Below the pieces are notes generated by a model, which was not told the origin of the DNA, made no database searches, and was given only the letters and a program-made list of their open reading frames with translations. This document shows, piece after piece, positions 18,516 to 26,698 of a DNA stretch of 64,000 nucleotides. Where the stretch lies: positions 1 through 64,000 of the forward strand of contig NZ_VFVL01000030.1 in the NCBI RefSeq assembly GCF_006442815.1, given 5' to 3'. This DNA comes from Mesorhizobium sp. B2-4-3. Its GTDB lineage: Bacteria; Pseudomonadota; Alphaproteobacteria; Rhizobiales; Rhizobiaceae. How positions within the stretch are numbered: position 1 is the first letter of the stretch; each line of letters begins with the position of its first letter. Both the position numbers and the translations under genes were made by a program.

Positions 18516-20167
18516 CGGCGATCGCGCTGCGCCCGCCGGAGGTCGTCATGCGCTTGCAGCGGCTGGGCGCCGCGCATCCGACGCGGCTCAGCTTCCTGCG
18601 CCAGTTGATCCGCCGCGCCGTCAGGGAAAAATGGCGTGTGCGCAAGGACCGGTTCGACCTCGACGACAAAGGGTTCGGGCGCGCGGTCTATGCGGTCGAG
18701 ACCCCGGCAAGGACCTACAGCCTTGTCGCGTTCTCGACCCCGCTCGACGACGAGAAGCGGTCCGACCGGGTGATCGCGCAGGCCTGGGACACGAGCTACG
18801 TGCTTTACGACGGATTGCCGGATGACGCCGAAATCGCGCGGCTGGAGGCAAATGCGCCGCTGCAGGAGGCGGGCCGCTACACCAGAAGCGAACTCGTGCT
18901 GGCGCGTGCGAACAAAAGCGTGCGGCTGTTCGAGGAAGTCGCCGCGGCACTGGCGCAGGGACGACAGCCGCACGAGGAGCAGTTGCTCGGCGTCGGCTAT
19001 CTGCTGCGCACCACGGCGGTCTACGGCAATGGCAAGTTCGGCATCGCCGATCGCGACGAGATCGCCGCGCGCCCGGAGCTTGCCGGGTCGTTCCAGGCGG
19101 AAATGCTCACGGTCTGGCTGATCCGCTCCTTCACGCTCGACCTTGTCGATCACATCGCCTATCGCCGCAATCCGGCCGGCGCGGCAGGGCTGGCGCCGGA
19201 TTTGCGCCGGGCGCTCGGGGTCGGCAACGCGACGGGGCTCGGAATGGCGCCGTTTCTCGTTCGCCATCCGCTGTTGACGCATAGCTGGTTCCTGGCCCGC
19301 GAAACCGCGCTGGCAAGGGTGCGCGCCGAACCGCAAGCCGGCGCGGCGGAACGAGAGGTTTTCTCGAAAGCGCTCGCCGAGCTACGCCGGCGCGTGGCTC
19401 GCTGGCACAGCGACGATGCCCGCCAGGCCGCCGCGACGTGCTCTCTGACTGGCGATCTCGATGCGCTGGTGGAAAATTTCGACCGGCTTCTGGCGCAGCC
19501 CAGCCCCTGGGATGCGCTCTATCGCTTCGCCGAAGACCATTTCTCGCTCGAGGGGCAGGAAGCCTGCGTCTCGCTGATCCTCGAGCCACACGGTGCCCTG
19601 ATTGACGAACTCGGCGACACGATGAAGGCCGACGAGACGCCTGGCCATGGCATTGACGGCACCATGAGCTGCGCCTCGCTTCGGCAGGCGCTTCTCGACT
19701 GCTATTCCTGGGCGACCAAGGTCGACTTCGCCGACCCGGCCGCCAACGCGCGTTTCTGGTATGTCTCGGCGGAGAAGCTCGAGCCCCGGCTTGGCGAACG
19801 CTTCGAGGAGGACGGCGCCGAGCTCGAACAGCCTTTGGCCACCGCGCGCGACGCACTCAGCCTGGCCGAGGCTCTCGCGGGGGAGCCACCCTCGGCCAGT
19901 GTCGCGGACTTTCTGTTGCGCCGGCCGGAATGGCGCCACGCGGTGCGGCGCGCCCAGATCGTCGCGAAATTCCCCTATGCCGAGATCCACGACAATCTGA
20001 TCGGCGCCGACTTGCGGCCCGTCGACATATTGCGTGCCAAGCTCGCCTTCTTCGGCGCGCGCAGTTTCGACCCGCGCTCCGACCGTTGGCTGCGGATCGC
20101 GCTGTTCAGCGGCGAGCCCCTGATCGAGGATGTCGCCGCCATGGCGCCGGCAGGAGAGGCGGCGTGA
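18512..20167 (+). CDS. Protein of unknown family in the SABATH cluster
   Basis: A 551-residue protein I do not recognise. It has no signal peptide or transmembrane segment and is helix-rich, with many Arg, Glu and Ala residues. Notable stretches are REKWRVRKDRFDLDDKGFGR (about 37-56), AYRRNPAGAAGL in the middle and WRHAVRRAQIVAKFPYAEIH near the end. No nucleotide-binding, Rossmann or HTH motif is visible. It starts at ATG 18512 overlapping the Ldh stop (ATGA) and ends overlapping the DUF3726 start (GTGA), so all three genes are translationally coupled. The same frame is open upstream to 17438, but that part lies antiphase to LysR and Ldh and is not coding. It may be a biosynthetic or carboxylate-binding enzyme; that is only a guess. 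Confidence 0.82.
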   Translation: MTAIALRPPEVVMRLQRLGAAHPTRLSFLRQLIRRAVREKWRVRKDRFDLDDKGFGRAVYAVETPARTYSLVAFSTPLDDEKRSDRVIAQAWDTSYVLYDGLPDDAEIARLEANAPLQEAGRYTRSELVLARANKSVRLFEEVAAALAQGRQPHEEQLLGVGYLLRTTAVYGNGKFGIADRDEIAARPELAGSFQAEMLTVWLIRSFTLDLVDHIAYRRNPAGAAGLAPDLRRALGVGNATGLGMAPFLVRHPLLTHSWFLARETALARVRAEPQAGAAEREVFSKALAELRRRVARWHSDDARQAAATCSLTGDLDALVENFDRLLAQPSPWDALYRFAEDHFSLEGQEACVSLILEPHGALIDELGDTMKADETPGHGIDGTMSCASLRQALLDCYSWATKVDFADPAANARFWYVSAEKLEPRLGERFEEDGAELEQPLATARDALSLAEALAGEPPSASVADFLLRRPEWRHAVRRAQIVAKFPYAEIHDNLIGADLRPVDILRAKLAFFGARSFDPRSDRWLRIALFSGEPLIEDVAAMAPAGEAA

Positions 20168-20742
20168 TCGACCTGTCGCTCAACGAGGTGGAAACGCTGA
20201 GCGCCAAGGCGGCGCGGGGCGGCGGATTTTCATGGGGACTGGCAGAGGATATCGGCCGCGCGGCGCGCCGGATCGCAGTCGAGGACGACAAATGGGGCGT
20301 GGCCATGCTGAGCCTTGCCGAAAACGTGCAGTCCTTCGCGCCGCCCGATCCTGCCCGCGCGGCGCGCTGGCGAAAAGGCGAGGCCGACAAGCCGGCCGAA
20401 ACGCCGCTCTGTCCGATCCGAACCGCGGCTTTGCTGCTCGACGATCCGCTTCCGGCGAGCGCGCTGCCGCTGGCGATCGTCGGTGTCGGCCTGCCTATCT
20501 GGCTCGACGCCATGCTGCGCCGCTCGGCCCTGCGCGTAGCGCGGCCCGTGGGGCCGGCGACGCGCGCCGATGTCGTCATCGAACACCGTCCCGAAATCGG
20601 GCAGCAGCCGACAGGCCGGCGCGGCGCGATCGACGAGCGGACGCTTGCGGCGCTCAATTCCTTCGCCGCCAGAACCTATGTGCCGGAAAGCGAAAGGTCG
20701 CGTGTGCGTGGTGCCGGCGGCGGCCGGGTGGACGACGAATAA
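20164..20742 (+). CDS. DUF3726 family protein
   Basis: A 192-residue protein starting at GTG 20164 with caggagagg upstream and a GTGA overlap with the preceding gene. The N-terminus has the DUF3726 pattern LSLNEVETLSAKAARGGGFSWGLAEDIGRAARRI in two parts; the remainder is Ala/Leu/Arg-rich, with a basic C-terminus. The family has no known function. Its tight coupling to the 551-residue protein suggests the two form a complex. Confidence 0.75.
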   Translation: MIDLSLNEVETLSAKAARGGGFSWGLAEDIGRAARRIAVEDDKWGVAMLSLAENVQSFAPPDPARAARWRKGEADKPAETPLCPIRTAALLLDDPLPASALPLAIVGVGLPIWLDAMLRRSALRVARPVGPATRADVVIEHRPEIGQQPTGRRGAIDERTLAALNSFAARTYVPESERSRVRGAGGGRVDDE

Positions 20743-20754
20743 GGGGAGAAACAA

Positions 20755-21861
20755 ATGAGCGCAGCCGACGGCCAGAAGATCGCCATGCGCGGAGCGGGTT
20801 ACTACTCGGCCAACACCGTGGGCGCCAAATACGTTATCGACAAGGTCGGCGATCTCGTCGTCGAGGCCGTCGCCCGCATGCCACGGCTGGCGGACGGCCA
20901 GCCATTCGCCATCGCCGATTTCGGCGCAGCCGACGGCGGCACCTCGATGGACATGATGCGGCGGCTGGTCGGCGCCGTCCGGGAGAGGGAACCGGACCGG
21001 GCGATATCGATCACCTACACCGACCTGCCCAACAATGATTTCTCGACGCTGTTCCGGCTCAGCCAGGGACTGCTTGGCACCTCGACGGAGGTCCCGCTGG
21101 CCGAGACGCCCGGGCTCTATATCTTCGGCAGCGGCACCAGCTTCTATCGCCAGATCGTGCCGGACAATTCGCTCTCGTTCGGCTTTTCCGCCACGGCGAT
21201 GCACTGGATCAGCAAGCGGCCCTGCATGATCGCCGACCATGTCCAGGCGGTCGGCGCGACCGATGCCGAGCGCCAGCAGTTTCGCGCCCAGGGGCTGCGC
21301 GACTGGGAGACGATTCTGCTGGCCAGGGCGCGCGAGCTCAGGTCGGGCGGCCGGCTGGCGCTGGCCAATTTCTGCGTCGACGAGGATGGGCGCTATCTCG
21401 GACACACGACCGGTGTCGACATGTTCGACGGCTTCGCGCGCCATTGGCGCGATCTGGCTCGGGCGGGACGGATCAGCGAGACGGAATATGTCAACGCGAC
21501 GTTCCAGCAATTCTACAAGACGCCGGATGAGTTCGCGGCACCCTTCCGCGATCCCGCTTCGCCGGTGTCGCAGGCCGGACTGAGGCTGGAAAACATCTTC
21601 ACCATGGTGACGCCGTGCCCCTATGCCGAGGCCTTCCGGATCCATGGCAATGCGCAGAATTTCGCCAGGGCCTATGTGCCCACGTTGCGCTCATGGTCGG
21701 AAACCGTCTTCGCCAACGCGCTCGACCCCTCGCGTCCCGCGGCCGATCGTTCCGCAATCGTCGACACTCTTTACGGCGCGTACGAAGCCGATGTCGCGCG
21801 CGCGCCCGAAGGCCACCGGATGGACTATGTCCACTGCGTGACGGAAATCGTCAAAGGATAA
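20755..21861 (+). CDS. SABATH-type SAM-dependent carboxyl methyltransferase
   Basis: A 368-residue enzyme resembling plant salicylate/jasmonate/theobromine methyltransferases. Hallmarks: MRGAGYYSANTVGAKYVID near the N-terminus (SAM and substrate loop), AIADFGAADGGTSMDMM (motif I, about 52-68), YTDLPNNDFSTLF (88-100; plant form NDLPxNDFNxxF), and GSGTSFYRQIVPDNSLSFGF then ATAMHWIS (126-153; plant form GSFYxRLFPxxSLHFxHSSYSLxWLS). The substrate pocket Tyr/Ser of plant HSSYSLxWLS reads FSATAMHWIS. The reaction is expected to be methyl ester formation on a small carboxylic acid. A strong SD (ggggag) precedes the ATG, 12 bp after the DUF3726 gene. Such enzymes are rare in bacteria. Confidence 0.88.
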   Translation: MSAADGQKIAMRGAGYYSANTVGAKYVIDKVGDLVVEAVARMPRLADGQPFAIADFGAADGGTSMDMMRRLVGAVREREPDRAISITYTDLPNNDFSTLFRLSQGLLGTSTEVPLAETPGLYIFGSGTSFYRQIVPDNSLSFGFSATAMHWISKRPCMIADHVQAVGATDAERQQFRAQGLRDWETILLARARELRSGGRLALANFCVDEDGRYLGHTTGVDMFDGFARHWRDLARAGRISETEYVNATFQQFYKTPDEFAAPFRDPASPVSQAGLRLENIFTMVTPCPYAEAFRIHGNAQNFARAYVPTLRSWSETVFANALDPSRPAADRSAIVDTLYGAYEADVARAPEGHRMDYVHCVTEIVKG

Positions 21862-21986
21862 GTGGTGCCGGCCTGTGGGCCCCAGCCTTGCACTTGGTCT
21901 CGGTCGTGGGACGTCAAGGAGGCCACGCAGAACTTCGCGCCGCTCGGTATCAGGTGCTTGTGCGAAATCCCCGGGGTTAAAGAATT

Positions 21987-22253
21987 TCAAGGCGTTTGTT
22001 CAGCGGTAAGTTCCTGGATTTTCTCAAGCAGGTTTTTGACCAGCAGCCGGTAGGCGCGCGTGAGCTCGTCCGGTGATAATTCGACTCTGATGTCGTACTT
22101 GCCGGAATAGTTCACCTGCAGATCGACGGTTCCGAACAGCGTCGTTGCACCATCGCGAATGTCGGTCGCCACGATCATGTTCGCCAATGGCTGATCCAGC
22201 AGAATGACGCCTGGTTCTCCGGGATGATTGTGCGTCGTCGTGCGTATTTTCAC
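21987..22253 (-). CDS. Small protein of unknown function
   Basis: An 88-residue protein starting at GTG 22253 with an excellent SD (aggaggg, 8 nt upstream). It looks like a small beta-rich domain (VILLDQPLANMIVATDIRDG, LFGTVDLQVNYSGKYDIRVE) followed by a C-terminal helix (ELTRAYRLLVKNLLEKIQEL). No family recognised. It converges on the SABATH gene and is divergent from the small gene at 22.39 kb. Confidence 0.7.
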   Translation of the reverse strand: MKIRTTTHNHPGEPGVILLDQPLANMIVATDIRDGATTLFGTVDLQVNYSGKYDIRVELSPDELTRAYRLLVKNLLEKIQELTAEQTP

Positions 22254-22386
22254 AACGTAACCCTCCTGTTAGGCCTGTCCAAAATAGAAGCCATCCCGTC
22301 AAAACGCGAGGAACAAAAATGGATGGTATCGGCGCGGCCACGAATCTGTGTTATGCGCCGCCCGATCAATCAAAGGACGACCCCCT

Positions 22387-22617
22387 GTGAGCGAACTGAC
22401 CGTGGCCGAGGCGACCGAAAGCATCTACGCCTCACTCCGAGCCGACAATGCCGATATCGACGCCCACATCGCGGCACTCAAGGTGGCGCTGGCGCGAGAG
22501 GGGAAGAAACAGGCTGTGTTCGATCCGGCCAGATTGGTGCAGAACAACCGCGCCGGTCGCAAGCTGATGCAGGCCTATTTTCGGCAGCGCGGCGTCAGCG
22601 TGAGTTTTTCGGAGTAG
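22387..22617 (+). CDS. Small helical protein of unknown function
   Basis: A 76-residue protein read from GTG 22387 (VSELTVAEATESIYASL), with aaagga about 10 nt upstream. Predicted to be two helices with a basic turn (REGKKQAVFDPARLVQNNRAGRK) and a short C-terminal part. No family recognised; similar small proteins of about 75-90 residues with the pattern AALKxALAREGKK occur widely in Mesorhizobium (recollection, unchecked). It lies next to the amidotransferase remnant, in a region of accessory character. Confidence 0.65.
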   Translation: MSELTVAEATESIYASLRADNADIDAHIAALKVALAREGKKQAVFDPARLVQNNRAGRKLMQAYFRQRGVSVSFSE

Positions 22618-22667
22618 AGGAACTGCAAGCGAAGCGATCTCAATCGGGCGTTGGCAGTGCTCTGCCG

Positions 22668-22779
22668 CAGGCCGATGAGCGCCAACGACGCGGACGAATT
22701 GGTGCGCGGCGAGGCGACGTTTCGCTGGCGCGCATGTATTCCAACCAGGCCTTTCGCTATGGCGACAATGCCTGGGACT
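22668..22779 (+). pseudogene. Remnant of a class I glutamine amidotransferase
   Basis: Two short stretches in different positions match the intact amidotransferase at 13.27 kb: RPMSANDADELVRGE (gene: GPMSANDEDEFVRRE) and MYSNQAFRYGDNAWD (gene: TYPNQAFRYGENAWG). In the gene they are some 90 residues apart and enclose the catalytic Cys; here they are joined by about 12 bp, so the active site is deleted. The fragment stops at the end of the large gene at 22.78 kb. Confidence 0.8.
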
Positions 22780-25700
22780 ATCGCCCCTCTATCCGTAGCT
22801 TTGCATCAAGGTCTTCACGAGCCCCGTGGCGGTCGTACGACTGCGCCAGATCATGCAAAGCACCGGCGAGGTGAGGGTGGGTTACTTCTAGTGCACCGGC
22901 GTGATGCCGATAATGCGCCGCCAGTGCGCGTTCCTGGTCGCCCCCCTCGTAGGCTCCCCGTGAATGCACGCCGCGCTTGTTCATGCTCCCTGTGTAAAAC
23001 CCTCCAAGCATATCTTCGGAAGAAGTGCGCTCCAGGAGAGCCCGGGCAGCTTCGCCCGGCCACAAACCGTCAGCACCATCCGGCGCATGGGCCAAGATTT
23101 CTCCCAGCGTGATGTCGCACACCGCAAGCCGATCTTGCTGAGCGGCGAGCCGCCGGGTCTCTTCCACGAATTGAACGGCTTGATCGAGGTCGATCGAGCC
23201 ATCGGCACTGGTGCCCGGCTGACGCTCGCAGGCGTGTAGGATATGCCAAGCATTCTCGGCGGCGCCTCGTTGCCTATCATCTGCTTCTCGATCGGAGCCG
23301 CTGTGCGGTTTGTAGATGAGACAGAGGAGTTCGACAAACACCTCTGGTCGTGACATGAGAACCCGGTACAGTGTCTTCGCGTGCTGCTCTCCCTCGAAGC
23401 CGAATGCGCGGATTATCGCGAACTCGAGTTGAACGAGCCGCATCTCGTCGATCGCTCCCGAGTCTTCGAGATAGTCGATCGCGCGTTGAAAGACGTAACT
23501 CTGAGGGATATGGCCTTCGGCCACTTCGAGTCCCTTCATGACCCCTTCTAGCATGTCTATGACAAGCTCGGGGTCATAGGGAGAGAACTTGATATGGCAG
23601 GCATTCAGCGCGGATACCGGCCGGCCGTGCGCGACGAGCTTGCGGATTGCTGTCTCCATCTCTACCGGGTTGTCGAGCCACAAATTGTTGGTGCAATTTG
23701 ACCAGAAGTATTCGGACCTGCTGATGCCGTCGGCGCGATCCCATATCTGCGGATGATGAGGGCACAGGACGAGGAGGCGCGCCAGCCAATCCGGCACATG
23801 CCCCGCCGCAGGTGCGATCTCGAAGATCCTCCCGAGGGCAGCACTGCGTTCTTCCGACGACATACAGCACAGGATGGCGGCCGCAACGGTCGTTCGAACT
23901 TCTCCGCGGTGAAGTTGGCCCGCTTCCTCGACGATCCACCGATCGAGTTCCTGCTCCGGTAGCTCGATATGCGGGAGATGGCAGCCAACGGTCCAGGCAT
24001 CCGCGTGAAGGGTGGCGAGCTTGACAACGCCTTCCCAACCAAGCGCTTCGAATACGTCCCTCAGCGCTGCGCGGGCGGTTTGCACCCCTTGGCGCTCTTC
24101 GGCGTCGAGTTCGGTTCCTCGTGTGCGGATTGGAAGTTCGACCCAACTGCTCCGGAACAGCCAAGCGTGCCTGACGATGACGTCGTCCGGTTCCAGGTCC
24201 GCATAGACGGCCTCAAGCGGGTCGAGCAGCGTGCTGAGTGTCGCATCGTCACGCTTCTCGTCATAGTTGCGATGCCAATGCAGCTTATGACGTATGGCCG
24301 AACGGAGCACTTCCTTGTCTTCATCGCCTAGCGCCCGGCATTCCCAGATCAGCTCGATGATCCGTTGCTGGCGCGGCGTGTCGAGTGTGGCGTATTTGGC
24401 GATGAGCTTCGCAATGCGTTGAGCATGGCCTCGCGACATCTCTATCTGGCGATCGATTGCCGCGGCCACCATCGTGTGACGCTCCAGGCCGGTCACACCA
24501 TAGCCGGCGCCCGCATCGTCGGACCGCCATTTGGGCCGTGCGATATGGTTGGCGAAATCGGGGCCGGCTCCGGTCAAGCTGTCGAGAAGCTGATAGGCGG
24601 CATCCGGTGTCTGCTCGATCAGGAAATCGATCGCGCTGATCCGTTGCTCGACCGTTGCGGCGGTCTGCGGGAACCACGAACGGTAGAGATCGAGCAACGA
24701 GCTTCTGGGTTTGTTGCCCCAGTTTCCATCGATCTCCACGGCGGACAGTTTCGCCAGTATCAGCGAAACTCGTCGCAACCGGTTCGGAGCCCAGGCCAAC
24801 GTCTCGAGTGCCCAAAGCATCCCGGCGTGCCAGCATCGGCTGCCGATCCCTGTGCTCTTGGTTTCGGCAAAGACAGAAAGCGGACCGCTGCCAGGTCTGC
24901 CTATGCCGAATTCGACCGCCGTCAAAAACTCGTGAGGGCTTGCCTCAGCCAGAGCGGGGAGTTGGCTGGCCAAGGAGAGCCAGCGAACCCGGTCGCCATC
25001 GCGAAGCAGATTGCGCACGAGGCGATCTATACGACCTTGGATGTCGATCGCTATGAGTGCGGGGACATCGACGCCGCGCGCCGCAAGTTTGATGAGCGTG
25101 TCGCACAAGGCGTCCAGCAGCAGTCCACTGATCGGCCGCACTTTGCCATGAATGGCAGCGGCATAGCGGTCTTCCTCCGCTAGTTCGAGCTGCGGATCGG
25201 GCGCGGCGAGGACAGCCTCCAACTCGGTGAAATAGCGATCCAGCTGCACCAGCGTGATGCGTTCACCGAAAATGGCGAGGAGCTCAAGCGCAGACTTCGC
25301 TTTCCAGACCGTGCCGATGTGCAGCAATGGCGAATCGTCAAGCCGCTCGAGCGCGAGCAGATCGGTTTCCAACTCCTCATACGGCCTGCCGCTGATCCGC
25401 GCGACGATCTCAGCATCGCTCGGCTTGCTGGTCGACCAGCCTCCGACGAGGCAGACCGTCGCCAAGGCATCGGCGGCCGGGCTATCGAGCCAGCTTGGCC
25501 GTCGAATGGCTGGATTGATCGCGTGCTGGCGCCGAAGCACAGACCAGGAGCGGCCGCAAAGCGTCGACAGGCGCCGCGTGTCATTCTCATCGAGTCCGAT
25601 GAGCTGGAGCGCCTTTTCGAACTCGCCGGGCAATGCCCGCTCCAGCACCATCTCGGCATCGTTCAGCCTTGCGGCGAGGCCCTTGAACTGGCGGGCCATG

Positions 25701-26566
25701 TCGCCCGACGCGTACGGCACCACCAACGCCAGTCGATCCCTAACCGCTGGCGCCTCGGCTACGGCCGGTGTCGCAGCTACCGCAACCCCGATGCCTGCAT
25801 TCTTCTCGACATAGCGCCAGCCGTCCGTGCTAGTGACTATGACCGATTGGCTGGAAATATGGTCATTTTCGAGCAGTGCGGCCGCTGTGAAGGCAACCGC
25901 TTCCTCGACACTGTCTGCCTTGATCGCTAGCGGCTCGGTCGCCGTTCCGCCACGAATCCGTTCAACCCGATGAACCAGCTTTGTCGCCTGGTCGATCCGA
26001 CCAGTGAGCAATGCTGCGGACATGATCTTGGGAGTGCATTGCGCACCCCACTTTTCCAGATACGCGGCCAGGCTCTCGACACCGGGGCCGACGATGCCAA
26101 GTTCTTCGCCGAAAGCGAGCGCTACCGCCGGGCACTGTTCGAGCCACTGCTCCAGGTCGTCAGCGTCATAGGCCCGAACGTCCTTCCACGAACCTTCCGC
26201 GATTTTCTCGTCCCGCCAGCGCGACTTAGCCGCCCAACGGCGGGCGGTGACAGCAACGAAGCTACGCTCTGCTCTGATTTCCGGCGACGTCGCTGATGTA
26301 CGCTTGGCGAAGTCTTCGTTTGCCTTGGTAATGGAGTCAGCGCGACAGCTTAATTCCCAACAGGAATGGCCGACAGGCACCCACGCGTTGCCCGTTTCGC
26401 TGTGCAGCTCTCCGTCAAACCCCGGCAACGCGACGGATTCACCAGCCGGCATCGCCATCTGCGTCACGGTCGAGACGCTGTGGATCAGCCGGCGTAGGAG
26501 CCGAGGCAATTCTGCCTGAGCTGGTGTCGTGTTGGCCCAACTGGCAATCTGTGTAGCAGTAACCAT
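22778..26566 (-). CDS. Large protein with PD-(D/E)XK-like N-terminus, possible defence protein
   Basis: A 1262-residue soluble protein, start ATG 26566 (MVTATQIASW). About residues 40-200 look like a restriction-endonuclease-type domain: LPGFDGELH with Asp51, VPVGHSCWELSCR with Glu71, then KANEDFAKRT, FVAVTARRW and WKDVRAYDADDLEQWLE. The middle (about 320-560) resembles the winged-helix and helical linker of STAND-type proteins, but no Walker A P-loop was found. The rest is helical-repeat-like to the C-terminus. Large proteins with this layout occur in defence islands. The gene stands alone between an amidotransferase remnant and an MFS gene, consistent with an acquired insertion. Function is inference; no catalytic K of the E-x-K motif is clear (it reads ELS). 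Confidence 0.72.
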   Translation of the reverse strand: MVTATQIASWANTTPAQAELPRLLRRLIHSVSTVTQMAMPAGESVALPGFDGELHSETGNAWVPVGHSCWELSCRADSITKANEDFAKRTSATSPEIRAERSFVAVTARRWAAKSRWRDEKIAEGSWKDVRAYDADDLEQWLEQCPAVALAFGEELGIVGPGVESLAAYLEKWGAQCTPKIMSAALLTGRIDQATKLVHRVERIRGGTATEPLAIKADSVEEAVAFTAAALLENDHISSQSVIVTSTDGWRYVEKNAGIGVAVAATPAVAEAPAVRDRLALVVPYASGDMARQFKGLAARLNDAEMVLERALPGEFEKALQLIGLDENDTRRLSTLCGRSWSVLRRQHAINPAIRRPSWLDSPAADALATVCLVGGWSTSKPSDAEIVARISGRPYEELETDLLALERLDDSPLLHIGTVWKAKSALELLAIFGERITLVQLDRYFTELEAVLAAPDPQLELAEEDRYAAAIHGKVRPISGLLLDALCDTLIKLAARGVDVPALIAIDIQGRIDRLVRNLLRDGDRVRWLSLASQLPALAEASPHEFLTAVEFGIGRPGSGPLSVFAETKSTGIGSRCWHAGMLWALETLAWAPNRLRRVSLILAKLSAVEIDGNWGNKPRSSLLDLYRSWFPQTAATVEQRISAIDFLIEQTPDAAYQLLDSLTGAGPDFANHIARPKWRSDDAGAGYGVTGLERHTMVAAAIDRQIEMSRGHAQRIAKLIAKYATLDTPRQQRIIELIWECRALGDEDKEVLRSAIRHKLHWHRNYDEKRDDATLSTLLDPLEAVYADLEPDDVIVRHAWLFRSSWVELPIRTRGTELDAEERQGVQTARAALRDVFEALGWEGVVKLATLHADAWTVGCHLPHIELPEQELDRWIVEEAGQLHRGEVRTTVAAAILCCMSSEERSAALGRIFEIAPAAGHVPDWLARLLVLCPHHPQIWDRADGISRSEYFWSNCTNNLWLDNPVEMETAIRKLVAHGRPVSALNACHIKFSPYDPELVIDMLEGVMKGLEVAEGHIPQSYVFQRAIDYLEDSGAIDEMRLVQLEFAIIRAFGFEGEQHAKTLYRVLMSRPEVFVELLCLIYKPHSGSDREADDRQRGAAENAWHILHACERQPGTSADGSIDLDQAVQFVEETRRLAAQQDRLAVCDITLGEILAHAPDGADGLWPGEAARALLERTSSEDMLGGFYTGSMNKRGVHSRGAYEGGDQERALAAHYRHHAGALEVTHPHLAGALHDLAQSYDRHGAREDLDAKLRIEGR

Positions 26567-26698
26567 GACGCCAAGATAGCGTCTGGGAGTGCCGAACGGA
26601 AGAAGAACAGGACGACGCTTCGTGGCTGTGGAAAAGCGAGTATCGGCGCAAGCTGCCCGGCCCGAGCGTCGGATCCGGCGGCTCAGATAAAGACCCAA

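Noticed and set aside
17438-20167. Apparent 909-residue fusion protein before the 551-residue gene
   Set aside because: The first 358 codons lie out of phase over LysR and Ldh, whose motifs are clear in their own frames; the real gene starts at 18512 with an ATGA overlap.
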